From: Chloroflexota bacterium
GTDB taxonomy: Bacteria; Chloroflexota; Dehalococcoidia; UBA3495
Assembly (NCBI GenBank): GCA_022576105.1
Contig: JACZRM010000018.1
Span: forward strand, 1-14,493
Length of the DNA stretch: 14,493 nt
Direction: 5' to 3'
A program made the translations under genes and the position numbers. Below the pieces are notes generated by a model. That model made no database searches and was not told the origin of the DNA. It saw nothing but the letters and a program-made list of their open reading frames with translations. Position 1 is the stretch's first letter. Each line of letters opens with the position of its first letter. This document shows positions 7,312-14,029 of this stretch, piece after piece.

Positions 7312-7387
7312 CACACCGGCGAAGGCCGGTGCCCAGATATAATCGCTGTTCAGACGCTCTGATAGATTCCGGCTTGCTCCGGAATGA
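7312..7387. repeat. Pair of inverted REP-like hairpins between modC and the HAD gene
   Basis: The left hairpin is CACCGGC (7314-7320), GAAG loop, GCCGGTG (7325-7331). The right hairpin is ATTCCGG (7366-7372), 6-nt loop, CCGGAAT (7379-7385). Read on opposite strands, both begin GTCA and end with a CCAGA- or TCTA-like tail, so they look like two copies of one family in head-to-head arrangement. The 34 bp between the stems contain a TATAAT. These may also serve as the 3' boundary of modABC. The family resembles the GTCATTCCGG...CCGGAAT-type repeats common in bacterial intergenic DNA, recalled from memory. Confidence 0.65.
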
Positions 7388-7428
7388 CGAGAACTAAACT
7401 AACACACTACCCAAAAATAGACTTGAGT

Positions 7429-7433
7429 AGGAG
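7429..7433 (+). promoter_or_regulatory. Ribosome binding site deciding the start of the HAD gene
   Basis: AGGAG lies 10 nt before the ATG at 7444. It favours that ATG over the in-frame ATG at 7384, which sits inside the REP-like repeat. Confidence 0.6.
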
Positions 7434-7443
7434 TTTCAGCAAT

Positions 7444-8103
7444 ATGGGGGACTTTCAAGGGATTATTTTCGACATGGACGGGGTTCTGGTCGATAGCGAG
7501 CCGCTGTTTCTCAGCGCAATGAATCGTCTGATCAGCGCGGACGGCGCGGACCCATTCTCGGATGATGATTACGAAGAATATTTGCTGGGCACGACTGTGG
7601 AGGAGACCTGGCGTCGTGTGAAAGAGATGCGGCATCTGTCCGCTTCGATTCCGGACTATGTGGAGCGATACGACAGAGTGGTGCGGCAATTGCTGCGGGA
7701 GGGGCTATCTCCTCAACCCGGCGTGACCAATCTGCTGAAAGAATGCGTCGAGCGAAGGCTGCCCAAGGCGGTGGCCTCTTCTTCCCTGCGATCATGGGTG
7801 CACTTGAAACTGGAAGCGATCAATCTTCAGGACGCCTTTGACGTTGTGTTGGGCGGAGATGATGTAACCAACGGCAAGCCAGACCCGGACATTTACCGGC
7901 TGGCCGCCCAGTGCCTGGGCCTGCCCCCTCAATCCTGCGTTGCCATTGAAGATTCGCCGGTGGGAATTGCGGCAGCGGTCGCTTCGGGGGCCTACACGGT
8001 TGCGGTACGCACCCATTCCACTCGCAACATGGACATCAGCCAGGCCCACACTGTGTTGGACAGTCTAGAGCAGTTCGACCTGTCGCTGCTGGCCAACGGG
8101 TGA
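7444..8103 (+). CDS. HAD family hydrolase, beta-phosphoglucomutase-like phosphatase
   Basis: 219 residues from the ATG at 7444, chosen by ribosome binding site and because the fold begins here (GIIFDMDGVLVDSEP). HAD motifs in order are motif I DMDGVLVDSE (nucleophile and acid/base aspartates near residues 9 and 11), a four-helix cap (about residues 18-85), motif II serine in AVASSSLRSWV, motif III lysine in GGDDVTNGKPDPDIY, and motif IV EDSPVGIAAAVASG. This is the subfamily IA layout shared by beta-phosphoglucomutases, phosphoglycolate phosphatase-like enzymes and sugar-phosphate phosphatases. The DxDGVLVDSE and GKPDP features fit the beta-PGM group best, but the substrate cannot be predicted. 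It converges on the SCO1664-family gene with a 24-bp gap and is probably transcribed separately from modABC. Confidence 0.9.
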   Translation: MGDFQGIIFDMDGVLVDSEPLFLSAMNRLISADGADPFSDDDYEEYLLGTTVEETWRRVKEMRHLSASIPDYVERYDRVVRQLLREGLSPQPGVTNLLKECVERRLPKAVASSSLRSWVHLKLEAINLQDAFDVVLGGDDVTNGKPDPDIYRLAAQCLGLPPQSCVAIEDSPVGIAAAVASGAYTVAVRTHSTRNMDISQAHTVLDSLEQFDLSLLANG

Positions 8104-8106
8104 AAC

Positions 8107-8128
8107 GCCCGGACAATCGCCGCCGGGC
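8107..8128. terminator. Short hairpin between convergent HAD and SCO1664 genes
   Basis: GCCCGG (8107-8112) pairs with CCGGGC (8123-8128) around a 10-nt loop in the 24-bp gap between the two stop codons. It is short and has no T-run, so it is only a weak candidate for a shared transcription end. Confidence 0.3.
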
Positions 8129-8829
8129 TAGCGGCCACGGCGACCGGGCATCCCCGGATAGGCGCCATCCTGGAGGACCCAGTCCAGGCGCTGTTGCAGA
8201 GACTCTACCTCTTCCGGGCGCAACAGTTCCAGCAGCTCTTTAACCCGACCTTCCGGTTTGGCTAACTGCGGCCCCAATTCCCGCAGCGAGTCCAGATGCC
8301 TATTGGGAATCGGCTCCCCGCAAAAGTCCCAGATGACGGTGCGTATCTTGGTATCGGCGTGAAAAGTCAGGGCCTGGTCAATCCCCCAGAGTTTGCCATC
8401 CAGACCCTCAATAATGTGTCCTGCCTTGCGGTCAGTGTTGTTAGCCACCAGGTCAAAACAGGCGATCATCCTGAGGGCATCGCCGTTGGCCTCGTTCAGC
8501 GTGTAGTAGTTCTGCTTGGGGTCGTGCTCAATAAACCGTTGCACTGAGCCGATGCCGTAGGGTCCCTCACGAATAATCGTCAAGGGAATAAAGTCCCAGC
8601 CTAGTATTTCACTCAGCAGATAAGCCGCACATTCCCGTTTGTAGAGAGTCCCAGGAGGGAAATCCCAAAGAGGAACCTCGCCGTCCTTTGGCTTGTAGAT
8701 CGCGAAACCTTCCCGGTCGCCCAGGCGCAGTTTGGCCAGGAAGGTATAGTTGGAGCCGGCGGGAGTCAACTCGCAGGAAAGGATTTCCGCCTGGAGGAGG
8801 AAATCCTGGGTGGATTGGTCAACGCTCAC
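8128..8829 (-). CDS. SCO1664 family protein (phosphatidylinositol-kinase-like fold)
   Basis: 233 residues from the GTG at 8829. A TAG lies directly in frame before it, so no earlier start is possible. The protein belongs to the SCO1664 family, uncharacterised proteins with a PI3/PI4-kinase-like core. The visible kinase-like features are a putative nucleotide-binding lysine in FAIYKP (Lys46), the acidic RECAAYLLSEILGW helix, a catalytic-loop-like segment LVANNTDRKAGHII (residues 127-140) and a DFG-like metal site WGIDQALTFH (Asp151). Whether it phosphorylates a lipid, protein or small molecule is unknown. It follows the DUF3090 gene by 74 bp. I recall the same two genes sitting together in Actinobacteria near the mycothiol ligase gene mshC, which suggests a shared but undescribed function. 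Confidence 0.87.
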   Translation of the reverse strand: MSVDQSTQDFLLQAEILSCELTPAGSNYTFLAKLRLGDREGFAIYKPKDGEVPLWDFPPGTLYKRECAAYLLSEILGWDFIPLTIIREGPYGIGSVQRFIEHDPKQNYYTLNEANGDALRMIACFDLVANNTDRKAGHIIEGLDGKLWGIDQALTFHADTKIRTVIWDFCGEPIPNRHLDSLRELGPQLAKPEGRVKELLELLRPEEVESLQQRLDWVLQDGAYPGMPGRRGR

Positions 8830-8878
8830 CTACGATCTCACCTGGGTTCTCACCAACAATCTCACCAACAATCTCAAC
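8819..8878 (-). repeat. Five-unit 12-bp tandem repeat at the start of the SCO1664 gene
   Basis: On the - strand, reading toward the gene, the units are GTTGAGATTGTT, GGTGAGATTGTT, GGTGAGAACCCA, GGTGAGATCGTA and GGTGAGCGTTGA. The last unit contains the GTG start codon and the first codons. Each of the last four repeats a GGTGAG word that resembles a weak Shine-Dalgarno sequence, with one lying 7 nt before the start codon. Confidence 0.8.
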
Positions 8879-8903
8879 TACTGGCCGGCAACGCCGAGAA
8901 CAT

Positions 8904-9428
8904 TCAGCCGCTTTCCAGAACGGCGTGGCCATTGGCCCGGGGGCAAACGTGGCCGTCGGGATTTATCGGCAGCCCGCAGAGGAAACAGGGGGGACGCCCG
9001 GAGGCGCAGATTCGCAGGGCTTGTTTGGCCAACTCCTCAGACTGGTCCGGCGTAAGCCAGCAACTGACCGATGCCGCTTCTACTTCGGGTTCATCGGATT
9101 CATAGGCCAGGAGGTTGAAATAGTTGGCTGGAACGTCGTAGTTCAGCATCATCTGACGGGCTTTGAACTCCACCGACTCTTCTCCGCCCGACCACTCCGG
9201 GTCAACCGGCTTACTCTCTTTCTGGCGGTCTTCTTCGGAGAGGGTACGCAAGGCTTCCTGGAGGTAGATACCCAGTTGATAGAGCTGTTCCTTTTCCAGC
9301 CAGATGTAGGTCCTAGACCGACCCGCCAGCGCCGTTAATCGAAAAGTACGCGACCCAGGCTCGCCAAAGGTTTCGGCTTCTATACTGGAAACGGACCCAA
9401 AGGAGTATTTGACTTGCCGCTGTTCCAT
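8904..9428 (-). CDS. DUF3090 family protein with C-terminal zinc-ribbon-like motif
   Basis: 174 residues from the ATG at 9428. An in-frame ATG 15 codons upstream has no family-like sequence after it. The conserved start is RQVKYSFGSVSSIEAETFGEPGSR. A beta-rich segment with TYIWLEKEQLYQLG follows, and the C-terminus has CFLCGLPINPDGHVCPRANGH. Cys148, Cys151 and Cys162 with His160/His168 could form a metal site, and this motif is diagnostic of DUF3090. The biochemical role is unknown. It is the usual partner of the SCO1664-family gene, which follows on the same strand. Upstream, an 89-bp gap separates it from comM, and I see no convincing promoter there. Confidence 0.9.
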   Translation of the reverse strand: MEQRQVKYSFGSVSSIEAETFGEPGSRTFRLTALAGRSRTYIWLEKEQLYQLGIYLQEALRTLSEEDRQKESKPVDPEWSGGEESVEFKARQMMLNYDVPANYFNLLAYESDEPEVEAASVSCWLTPDQSEELAKQALRICASGRPPCFLCGLPINPDGHVCPRANGHAVLESG

Positions 9429-9517
9429 ATCCCTATGATAGCTTTGGCAAAAGCCGCTGACAAGTAGGGGCACCCAACAGGGTTTGAGAATTTTCCGGGC
9501 GGTAGTGCCGGGCTGCG

Positions 9518-11053
9518 CTATCCAATACCCCGCGAGCGGTACTGCAGGGCTTCTGCCAGATGGGCGACACCGATCTCGTCTTCACCGGCCAGGTCGGCAA
9601 TGGTGCGGGATACCTTGAGGATTCGGTGAAAGGCCCGGGCGGACAGGCTCAACTGCTTGGTAGCCGCCTGCAGCAGCCCTTTCGCACCTTCGTGCAACTG
9701 ACAGTGGGTCCAGACATCCGCCGGCCCCATTTCTGAGTTGCACCAGAAATTCCGACCCTCAAACCTCTGTCGTTGCACCTCTCGAACCGCGCCCACCCGT
9801 TGCCGGACCTGGGCTGAGTCCTCTGATAGCTCTTCATCCACCAATTTTTCGTACTCGACCGGCGGCACTTCAACAAAAATGTCGATGCGGTCCATCAGCG
9901 GCCCGCTGACCCGCTTCTGGTAGCGGGATACCATCGACGGACTGCAGGTACAGGCTTTGTGGGGATGGGTATGAAAGCCGCAGGGGCATGGATTCTGCGA
10001 CCCCACCAGCATGAAGCTGGCCGGGTAGGTCACGCTGCCGCTGACCCGGCTGATGGTTACGGTTTTATCCTCTAGAGGCTGGCGCAGCGACTCCAACGCG
10101 GTATGGTTGAACTCGGGCAGTTCATCCAGGAAAAGGACGCCGCGATGGCTGAGGGTAATCTCGCCGGGGCGCAGCGTACGCCCGCCGCCGACCAGCCCGG
10201 CGTTGGAGATGGTGTAATGCGGTGACCGGAACGGCCGGTCGGCAATCAAGGGACAATCGACCGGCAACGCGCCGCTGACGCTATAGATTTTGGTGACATC
10301 CAACGCTTCGGTCGGAGTCATTGGGGGCAGAATGGATGGCAGCGCCCGGGCCAACATGGTCTTGCCGCTGCCCGGCGGGCCGTTGAGCAGCAGGTTGTGG
10401 AAGCCCGCCGCGGCTACTTCAAGGGCCCGTTTGGCGTGTTCCTGCCCCTTGATATGAGCCAGGTTGGTCGCTCCTGGCGCGCTGCCGGGAGCAATGCCCT
10501 TTCCGTTGAGATATTCCTGATTGCTTACCACCGGTGTCAGCGGTAATTCTCCTTCTAGATGGCTAAGCAGGTCCCGCAATGTAGCGACTGAATAAACACG
10601 TATGCCCTCCACCAGGGCTGCTTCCTGGGCATCGGCAGCAGGCACGTACACCGCTTCAAAGCCCTGGTTCTTGGCCACCGAGACCATGGGCAAAATTCCG
10701 TTGGTATGCCGCAGACTGCCGTCCAGAGAAAGCTCGCCCAGAAATATCGACGACTCTTGGGGCAGACTGACTCGTCCTAAACTCAGGAGTATGGTTACGG
10801 CCATCGGCAGGTCGTAGGCTGGCCCCGCTTTTTTCAGGTCGGCGGGGGCCAGATTGACCGTGATCCTGCGCATGGGAAACTCGCAATCACTGTTGCGCAG
10901 GGCGGCACGGACGCGTTCCTTGGCTTCTTGCACTGCCGCGTCGGGAAGACCGACAATGTTGAACGCGGGCAGCCCTTGTGAAACATCCACTTCCACCTGA
11001 ACGATGTATCCATCCAGGCCCACTACCGCACAACTCTGCGCCACTGCTAACAC
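9518..11053 (-). CDS. comM: YifB/ComM family Mg-chelatase-like AAA+ ATPase
   Basis: 511 residues from the GTG at 11053. This start has AAGGAG 9 nt upstream and gives MLAVAQSCAVVGLDG, the family's normal N-terminus. An open frame to 11122 would encode an unrelated leader. ComM is a hexameric helicase that, in Vibrio cholerae and Haemophilus, promotes branch migration of incoming DNA during natural transformation, and YifB homologues are widespread beyond naturally competent bacteria. Domains are an N-terminal Lon-protease-like fold (about 1-165, without an obvious catalytic pair), AAA+ Walker A GPPGSGKT (225-232), Walker B GVLFLDELPEF (from about 306), a cysteine-rich loop NPCPCGFHTHPHKACTCS (about 354-371) that may bind metal, the SGPLMDRIDIF motif, and a C-terminal helical domain ending in LSLSARAFHRILKVSRTIADL. 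Length matches the family. Confidence 0.95.
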   Translation of the reverse strand: MLAVAQSCAVVGLDGYIVQVEVDVSQGLPAFNIVGLPDAAVQEAKERVRAALRNSDCEFPMRRITVNLAPADLKKAGPAYDLPMAVTILLSLGRVSLPQESSIFLGELSLDGSLRHTNGILPMVSVAKNQGFEAVYVPAADAQEAALVEGIRVYSVATLRDLLSHLEGELPLTPVVSNQEYLNGKGIAPGSAPGATNLAHIKGQEHAKRALEVAAAGFHNLLLNGPPGSGKTMLARALPSILPPMTPTEALDVTKIYSVSGALPVDCPLIADRPFRSPHYTISNAGLVGGGRTLRPGEITLSHRGVLFLDELPEFNHTALESLRQPLEDKTVTISRVSGSVTYPASFMLVGSQNPCPCGFHTHPHKACTCSPSMVSRYQKRVSGPLMDRIDIFVEVPPVEYEKLVDEELSEDSAQVRQRVGAVREVQRQRFEGRNFWCNSEMGPADVWTHCQLHEGAKGLLQAATKQLSLSARAFHRILKVSRTIADLAGEDEIGVAHLAEALQYRSRGIG

Positions 11054-11062
11054 GGAAGCTAA

Positions 11063-11068
11063 CTCCTT
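11063..11068 (-). promoter_or_regulatory. Ribosome binding site deciding the comM start
   Basis: AAGGAG on the - strand lies 9 nt before the GTG at 11053 and rules out the longer open frame as the natural start. Confidence 0.7.
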
Positions 11069-11084
11069 ACATCTCATCCATGTT

Positions 11085-11149
11085 ACAGGCCAACCACGCG
11101 CCACAGGCCAATTCCGGGCCACGGGCTTCCTGAAGTGGCCCCTACTATA
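11085..11149 (-). promoter_or_regulatory. Possible comM leader: -10-like box, hairpin and direct repeat
   Basis: In the 116-bp gap between the metallo-beta-lactamase gene and comM, the - strand reads TATAGT (11149-11144), then a 7-bp hairpin (GGGCCAC 11116-11122 with GTGGCCC 11135-11141), then two copies of TTGGCCTGT (11111-11103 and 11093-11085). No good -35 box stands 16-18 nt before TATAGT, so promoter status is weak. Confidence 0.3.
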
Positions 11150-11169
11150 CGGGAATTGCTGGGTTTGGG

Positions 11170-12006
11170 CTACTGCCCCGGGACACTAACTTGTGGGACA
11201 CTAACCTGATATAGGTCGCTGGCAACGCTGATGGGCCCATCGAAGAACCGGCGGGCTTCATCGATCAATGGCTGCTGGTCCAGATGAAATGGTGAGTCGA
11301 TGTGGGTCAGGATCAGCTGCGAGACCCCGGCCTGGGCTGCGGTTTGCCCGGCTTCAGCAGCGGTGCAATGTCCCCGCCGTTTGGTATCTTCACGATCGGC
11401 CTCGGTGCTCAAGACTTCATGGATCAGCACGGTGGCCCCTTGAGCCGCCTCTGCAACCTGGGGGCAGAAGCGCGTGTCCCCGGAAAACACCACCGACGTA
11501 TCCCCGGCATTGACCCGCCAGCCCATGGCTCCTGGTATATGGTCAACGGCAAAGGGCGACGCCTGCACCGAATCGCTCAGGGCAATCCATTGCCCCGCCT
11601 GAACCGGACTCCAAGCAGCTACCTGGCGGCCCTGGGCAGTGGCAACGCCGTCCTGGTTTACCGAATGGGTGATGCTGGTCGCGTGGAAGAGCAATTCCAC
11701 CTTCTGCAAAGCCTCTTCGGAGGCGAATATCTGAAGCGGCAGCCCGTCCGGGTCGGCCATCGTCCGCTGTCCCTGGATATGGGGTAGTCCGCCCATGTGG
11801 TCGCCATGCTGATGGGTCAACAGCACCTGTTGGAAGTCCTGGGCCAGCAGACCCACCTTGACGCCGTTGGTGATCACGGTGTTGCCCGAACCGGCGTCCA
11901 GCAGTATTCGGGCGCCGTCGGGACATTCTAAAGCTATGGCGGTATGCGCCCGGTAGATGCAGTTGCCGGCGCCGGTACCCAGAAAAGTGATGCGAAGGTC
12001 AGGCAT
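11170..12006 (-). CDS. RNase Z-like metallo-beta-lactamase fold hydrolase
   Basis: 278 residues from the ATG at 12006. It begins ITFLGTGAGN, as in RNase Z/ElaC-type proteins. The metal-binding motif is THQHGDH (His65, His67, Asp69, His70), with further ligands His156 in VDHIPGAMGWR, Asp177 in SGDTR and His235 in LTHID. The GHCTAAEAG segment (His213) and the H-xxxx-G-[YW] spacing are features of the RNase Z branch, which cuts 3' trailers from tRNA precursors. The Gly/Pro-rich exosite arm that grips tRNA is not obvious, so a related phosphodiesterase is possible. The gene follows the translin gene by 14 nt on the same strand. Its last codons contain a 15-bp duplication. Confidence 0.85.
   Translation of the reverse strand: MPDLRITFLGTGAGNCIYRAHTAIALECPDGARILLDAGSGNTVITNGVKVGLLAQDFQQVLLTHQHGDHMGGLPHIQGQRTMADPDGLPLQIFASEEALQKVELLFHATSITHSVNQDGVATAQGRQVAAWSPVQAGQWIALSDSVQASPFAVDHIPGAMGWRVNAGDTSVVFSGDTRFCPQVAEAAQGATVLIHEVLSTEADREDTKRRGHCTAAEAGQTAAQAGVSQLILTHIDSPFHLDQQPLIDEARRFFDGPISVASDLYQVSVPQVSVPGQ
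11180..11205 (-). repeat. 15-bp direct duplication at the 3' end of the metallo-beta-lactamase gene
   Basis: GGGACACTAAC occurs at 11180-11190 and again at 11195-11205. On the coding strand the duplication gives the C-terminal tail QVSVPQVSVPGQ. It looks like a recent in-frame tandem duplication in a dispensable tail. Confidence 0.6.
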
Positions 12007-12020
12007 GCAGATTCTTACCT

Positions 12021-12668
12021 TTAGCCAGACTGCCTGCGTTCCCACTCGGCCAGTTGCTTCTCCAGGTTGCGCTGGCGCAGGGACATGGTCAGGTCGCCGC
12101 GAGTACGCTCCAGCACTCCGCGCATAGCGTCGGTGCTTCTGCGCAGCCCGCCGGTGACCGCTTCCGGGAAATCTACCGTCACCAGGATGCCGTAGATTTC
12201 GTCCATGACATCCATCAGGTCTTCGCAGCGGTCAACGGCGTCGCGACGGAGACTGTCCAGAATGTACCGCCTCAGCTCGCCGATGACCTCGGCAATTCCG
12301 TTTAGATAGTCGGTGGCGTCCACTGACAGGTCGCCGGGATAGGGAATTTTGCCCCCGGAGATAACCGCCAGGGTAACATTGGCCTCGGTATACTCCTTTC
12401 GCGCGTCGGAAAGGAACCCAGCGTAGTAAATCTCCGGGCTTTCCGCCCGGATTGGGCCGGTCTCCTGCAATCGCTGTCCCGCCTGCTGGATCAGACCGCG
12501 AGCGTCGTCAAATTCGCCCCGATGCACCGCACGGATGGCGTTGGCCGAAAAACGAATGACCTCCCGGGAAATGGTCAGAGCCTGTTCCCGGGACTTGTGC
12601 CGGACGGTCAATCGCTCGATGCAGTCGGTAACTATGGTAGATAAATCGGTACTGTATTGCGAAGGCAT
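12021..12668 (-). CDS. Translin family protein
   Basis: 215 residues from the ATG at 12668, which overlaps the thiE stop as TAATG. An open frame extends further upstream but would run into thiE and yields a Gly-rich leader. The protein looks entirely helical. The core matches the translin/TRAX fold: FSDARKEYTEANVTLAVISGG (residues 85-105), then SVDATDYLNGIAEVIGELRR (115-134), then a last helical region DLMDVMDEIYGIL and a basic C-terminus. Glu92 and Glu95 in EYTEA match the paired acidic residues that make TRAX-type subunits RNases, so this may be an active, homomeric nuclease like archaeal relatives rather than only a nucleic-acid binder. It sits between thiE and the RNase Z-like gene in an apparent operon. 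The family is confident; the activity is inferred. Confidence 0.88.
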   Translation of the reverse strand: MPSQYSTDLSTIVTDCIERLTVRHKSREQALTISREVIRFSANAIRAVHRGEFDDARGLIQQAGQRLQETGPIRAESPEIYYAGFLSDARKEYTEANVTLAVISGGKIPYPGDLSVDATDYLNGIAEVIGELRRYILDSLRRDAVDRCEDLMDVMDEIYGILVTVDFPEAVTGGLRRSTDAMRGVLERTRGDLTMSLRQRNLEKQLAEWERRQSG

Positions 12669-13651
12669 TAAACCCGGCCCCCCGCCGATTGGATTGCCTT
12701 GACCAGACGCCTGGCCGCCGCTTCCGGGTTGGTGGCCGCTCCCACCGCCGCGGTAACGCAAATCGCGTCGGCCCCGGCTTCCACCACCGGCGCAACGTTC
12801 TTGATGTTGATGCCGCCAATCGCCACCAGGGGAACAGTGGCAACTGCCCGGGCCAGCTTGAGCCGTTCAATCCCCTGGGGCTGCCGGACGATAGACTTGG
12901 TGTTGGTATCATAGATTGGTCCAAACGCCACGTGGTCTGCTCCCATCTCCTGAGATTCGGCTAGCTGCTCAAACTCCCGGTTGGAACGTCCCAATACTTG
13001 ATGGGGCCTCAGCACTTGACGGGCCTCGGCTATCGGCAAATCGGTCTGGCCCACGTGGGCCCCACCCGCGCCCACCGCCACCGCCAAATCCAGGTGGTCG
13101 TTGATGATCAGCAGGGCGTCGTTGGCCTGGCAAAGCTCCTGCAGACTGGACGCCAAGGCCATCGATTCACCCTTGTCGCGCAGTTTGTCCCTTAGTTGCA
13201 GCATTCTGGCGCCGCCACGAATTGCGGCGGCGGCCACTTCCAGCGGATCACGTCCCCTGGTGACCTCCGGGTCGATTATCACGTATAGTCCGCGAATTTT
13301 ATGAGATTGCTGGCTTCGGAAAGCGGCTGCCAGGCCAGCACTTAGATCACGGAGCAGTCGGCCAACCACCGCCAGGGTGTCGATGCTGAGGGTCTCACTC
13401 CACGGCGATTGCAGGGACGCCAGTAGATGCTGGCTGGTGTCGGTCAACTCCAACGCCTGCTCTAAGGAGAGTGCCGCTGGAGGAGCCTCGGCTGGCGGCT
13501 CATCAGTTACCTGGAGACCCGACGAAACTTCGGCCAAACGCTGAATCAGGTCTGGGTCCTCTAGAAAAGATGGACACCCCTCAGCCAGCGTTGCAATTGA
13601 GCAGGCCAGGGAATCGTGCAATGACTGAGCCAAAGTGCGGCTGTCGGCCAT
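12668..13651 (-). CDS. thiE: Thiamine phosphate synthase ThiE with long N-terminal extension
   Basis: 327 residues, against about 210 for the usual enzyme. The catalytic TIM barrel occupies residues 119-327. It joins HMP diphosphate and thiazole phosphate to make thiamine phosphate. Active-site elements visible are MLQLRDK (150-156; Gln, Arg and Lys bind pyrophosphate), INDHLDLA (Asn184, Asp185), QTDLP (Asp204), the FGPIYDTNTKS loop with Lys252 (243-253) and IGGIN (278-282). Residues 1-118 are an Ala/Leu-rich, probably helical domain with a Pro/Ala linker (about 51-60). I do not see the DANxNRAxEGLRVxED pattern of the ThiD2 domain that precedes ThiE in some bacteria, so the extension is of unknown type. 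The ATG overlaps the stop of the upstream zinc-ribbon gene (TAATG), and its own stop overlaps the translin start in the same way. Confidence 0.93.
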   Translation of the reverse strand: MADSRTLAQSLHDSLACSIATLAEGCPSFLEDPDLIQRLAEVSSGLQVTDEPPAEAPPAALSLEQALELTDTSQHLLASLQSPWSETLSIDTLAVVGRLLRDLSAGLAAAFRSQQSHKIRGLYVIIDPEVTRGRDPLEVAAAAIRGGARMLQLRDKLRDKGESMALASSLQELCQANDALLIINDHLDLAVAVGAGGAHVGQTDLPIAEARQVLRPHQVLGRSNREFEQLAESQEMGADHVAFGPIYDTNTKSIVRQPQGIERLKLARAVATVPLVAIGGINIKNVAPVVEAGADAICVTAAVGAATNPEAAARRLVKAIQSAGGRV

Positions 13652-13998
13652 TAATCCACCCCCTTGGGCAGGTCTCCCTCGCGAGCGGCGTCGATGGTCT
13701 CTCTGACCGACGGAGGTAGGTCCATACCATACTGCCGGAAGCTTTCCTCCACGTGACGGCCAATGTTGCGAGGGTCGCTGTAGTAGTCCATACCGGCAGA
13801 GGCCGAGGACGGATACTGACCGTGCACCGACTGGGTGGTCTTGCCCATGGTGAAGGAAGACATTCTGCGCTGCATATCAGTGCTGTGGCAGTGGTCGCAA
13901 GACGGCTCCCAGGACGGCTCTAATGCAGCGCTAATTGACCGAAGGAAAAACGTAGATACCCGGGCGCAGTTCCCGCATCGGAACTCATATATGGGCAT
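13651..13998 (-). CDS. FmdB-like zinc-ribbon protein (second of two)
   Basis: 115 residues. The N-terminus MPIYEFRCGNC, followed by CDHC at residues 34-37, is the CxxC...CxxC zinc ribbon of the FmdB/CxxC_CxxC_SSSS family, here with RRMSSF in place of the usual serine-rich end. Residues 50-115 are a hydrophilic tail with GMDYYSDPRNIGRHVEESFRQYG, then a charged C-terminus (IDAAREGDLPKGVD). The family was first noted as a putative regulator in the formamidase/amidase operon of Methylophilus, but its molecular role is not settled. The gene follows the first FmdB-like gene by 31 bp and is coupled to thiE through a TAATG overlap. Confidence 0.85.
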   Translation of the reverse strand: MPIYEFRCGNCARVSTFFLRSISAALEPSWEPSCDHCHSTDMQRRMSSFTMGKTTQSVHGQYPSSASAGMDYYSDPRNIGRHVEESFRQYGMDLPPSVRETIDAAREGDLPKGVD

Positions 13999-14029
13999 GG
14001 CAGACCTCTGAGCGCGTCACTTTCAGCAT

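Noticed and set aside
8819..8878. Short tandem repeats considered as a CRISPR array
   Set aside because: The 12-bp units are contiguous with no spacers and no cas genes are nearby.
11054..11122. Longer start for ComM with a Trp-rich leader
   Set aside because: The leader is unlike the family and contains the AAGGAG that serves the GTG start at 11053.
12669..12761. Gly-rich N-terminal extension of the translin protein
   Set aside because: It lies inside thiE in another frame. The TAATG overlap gives a natural start at 12668.
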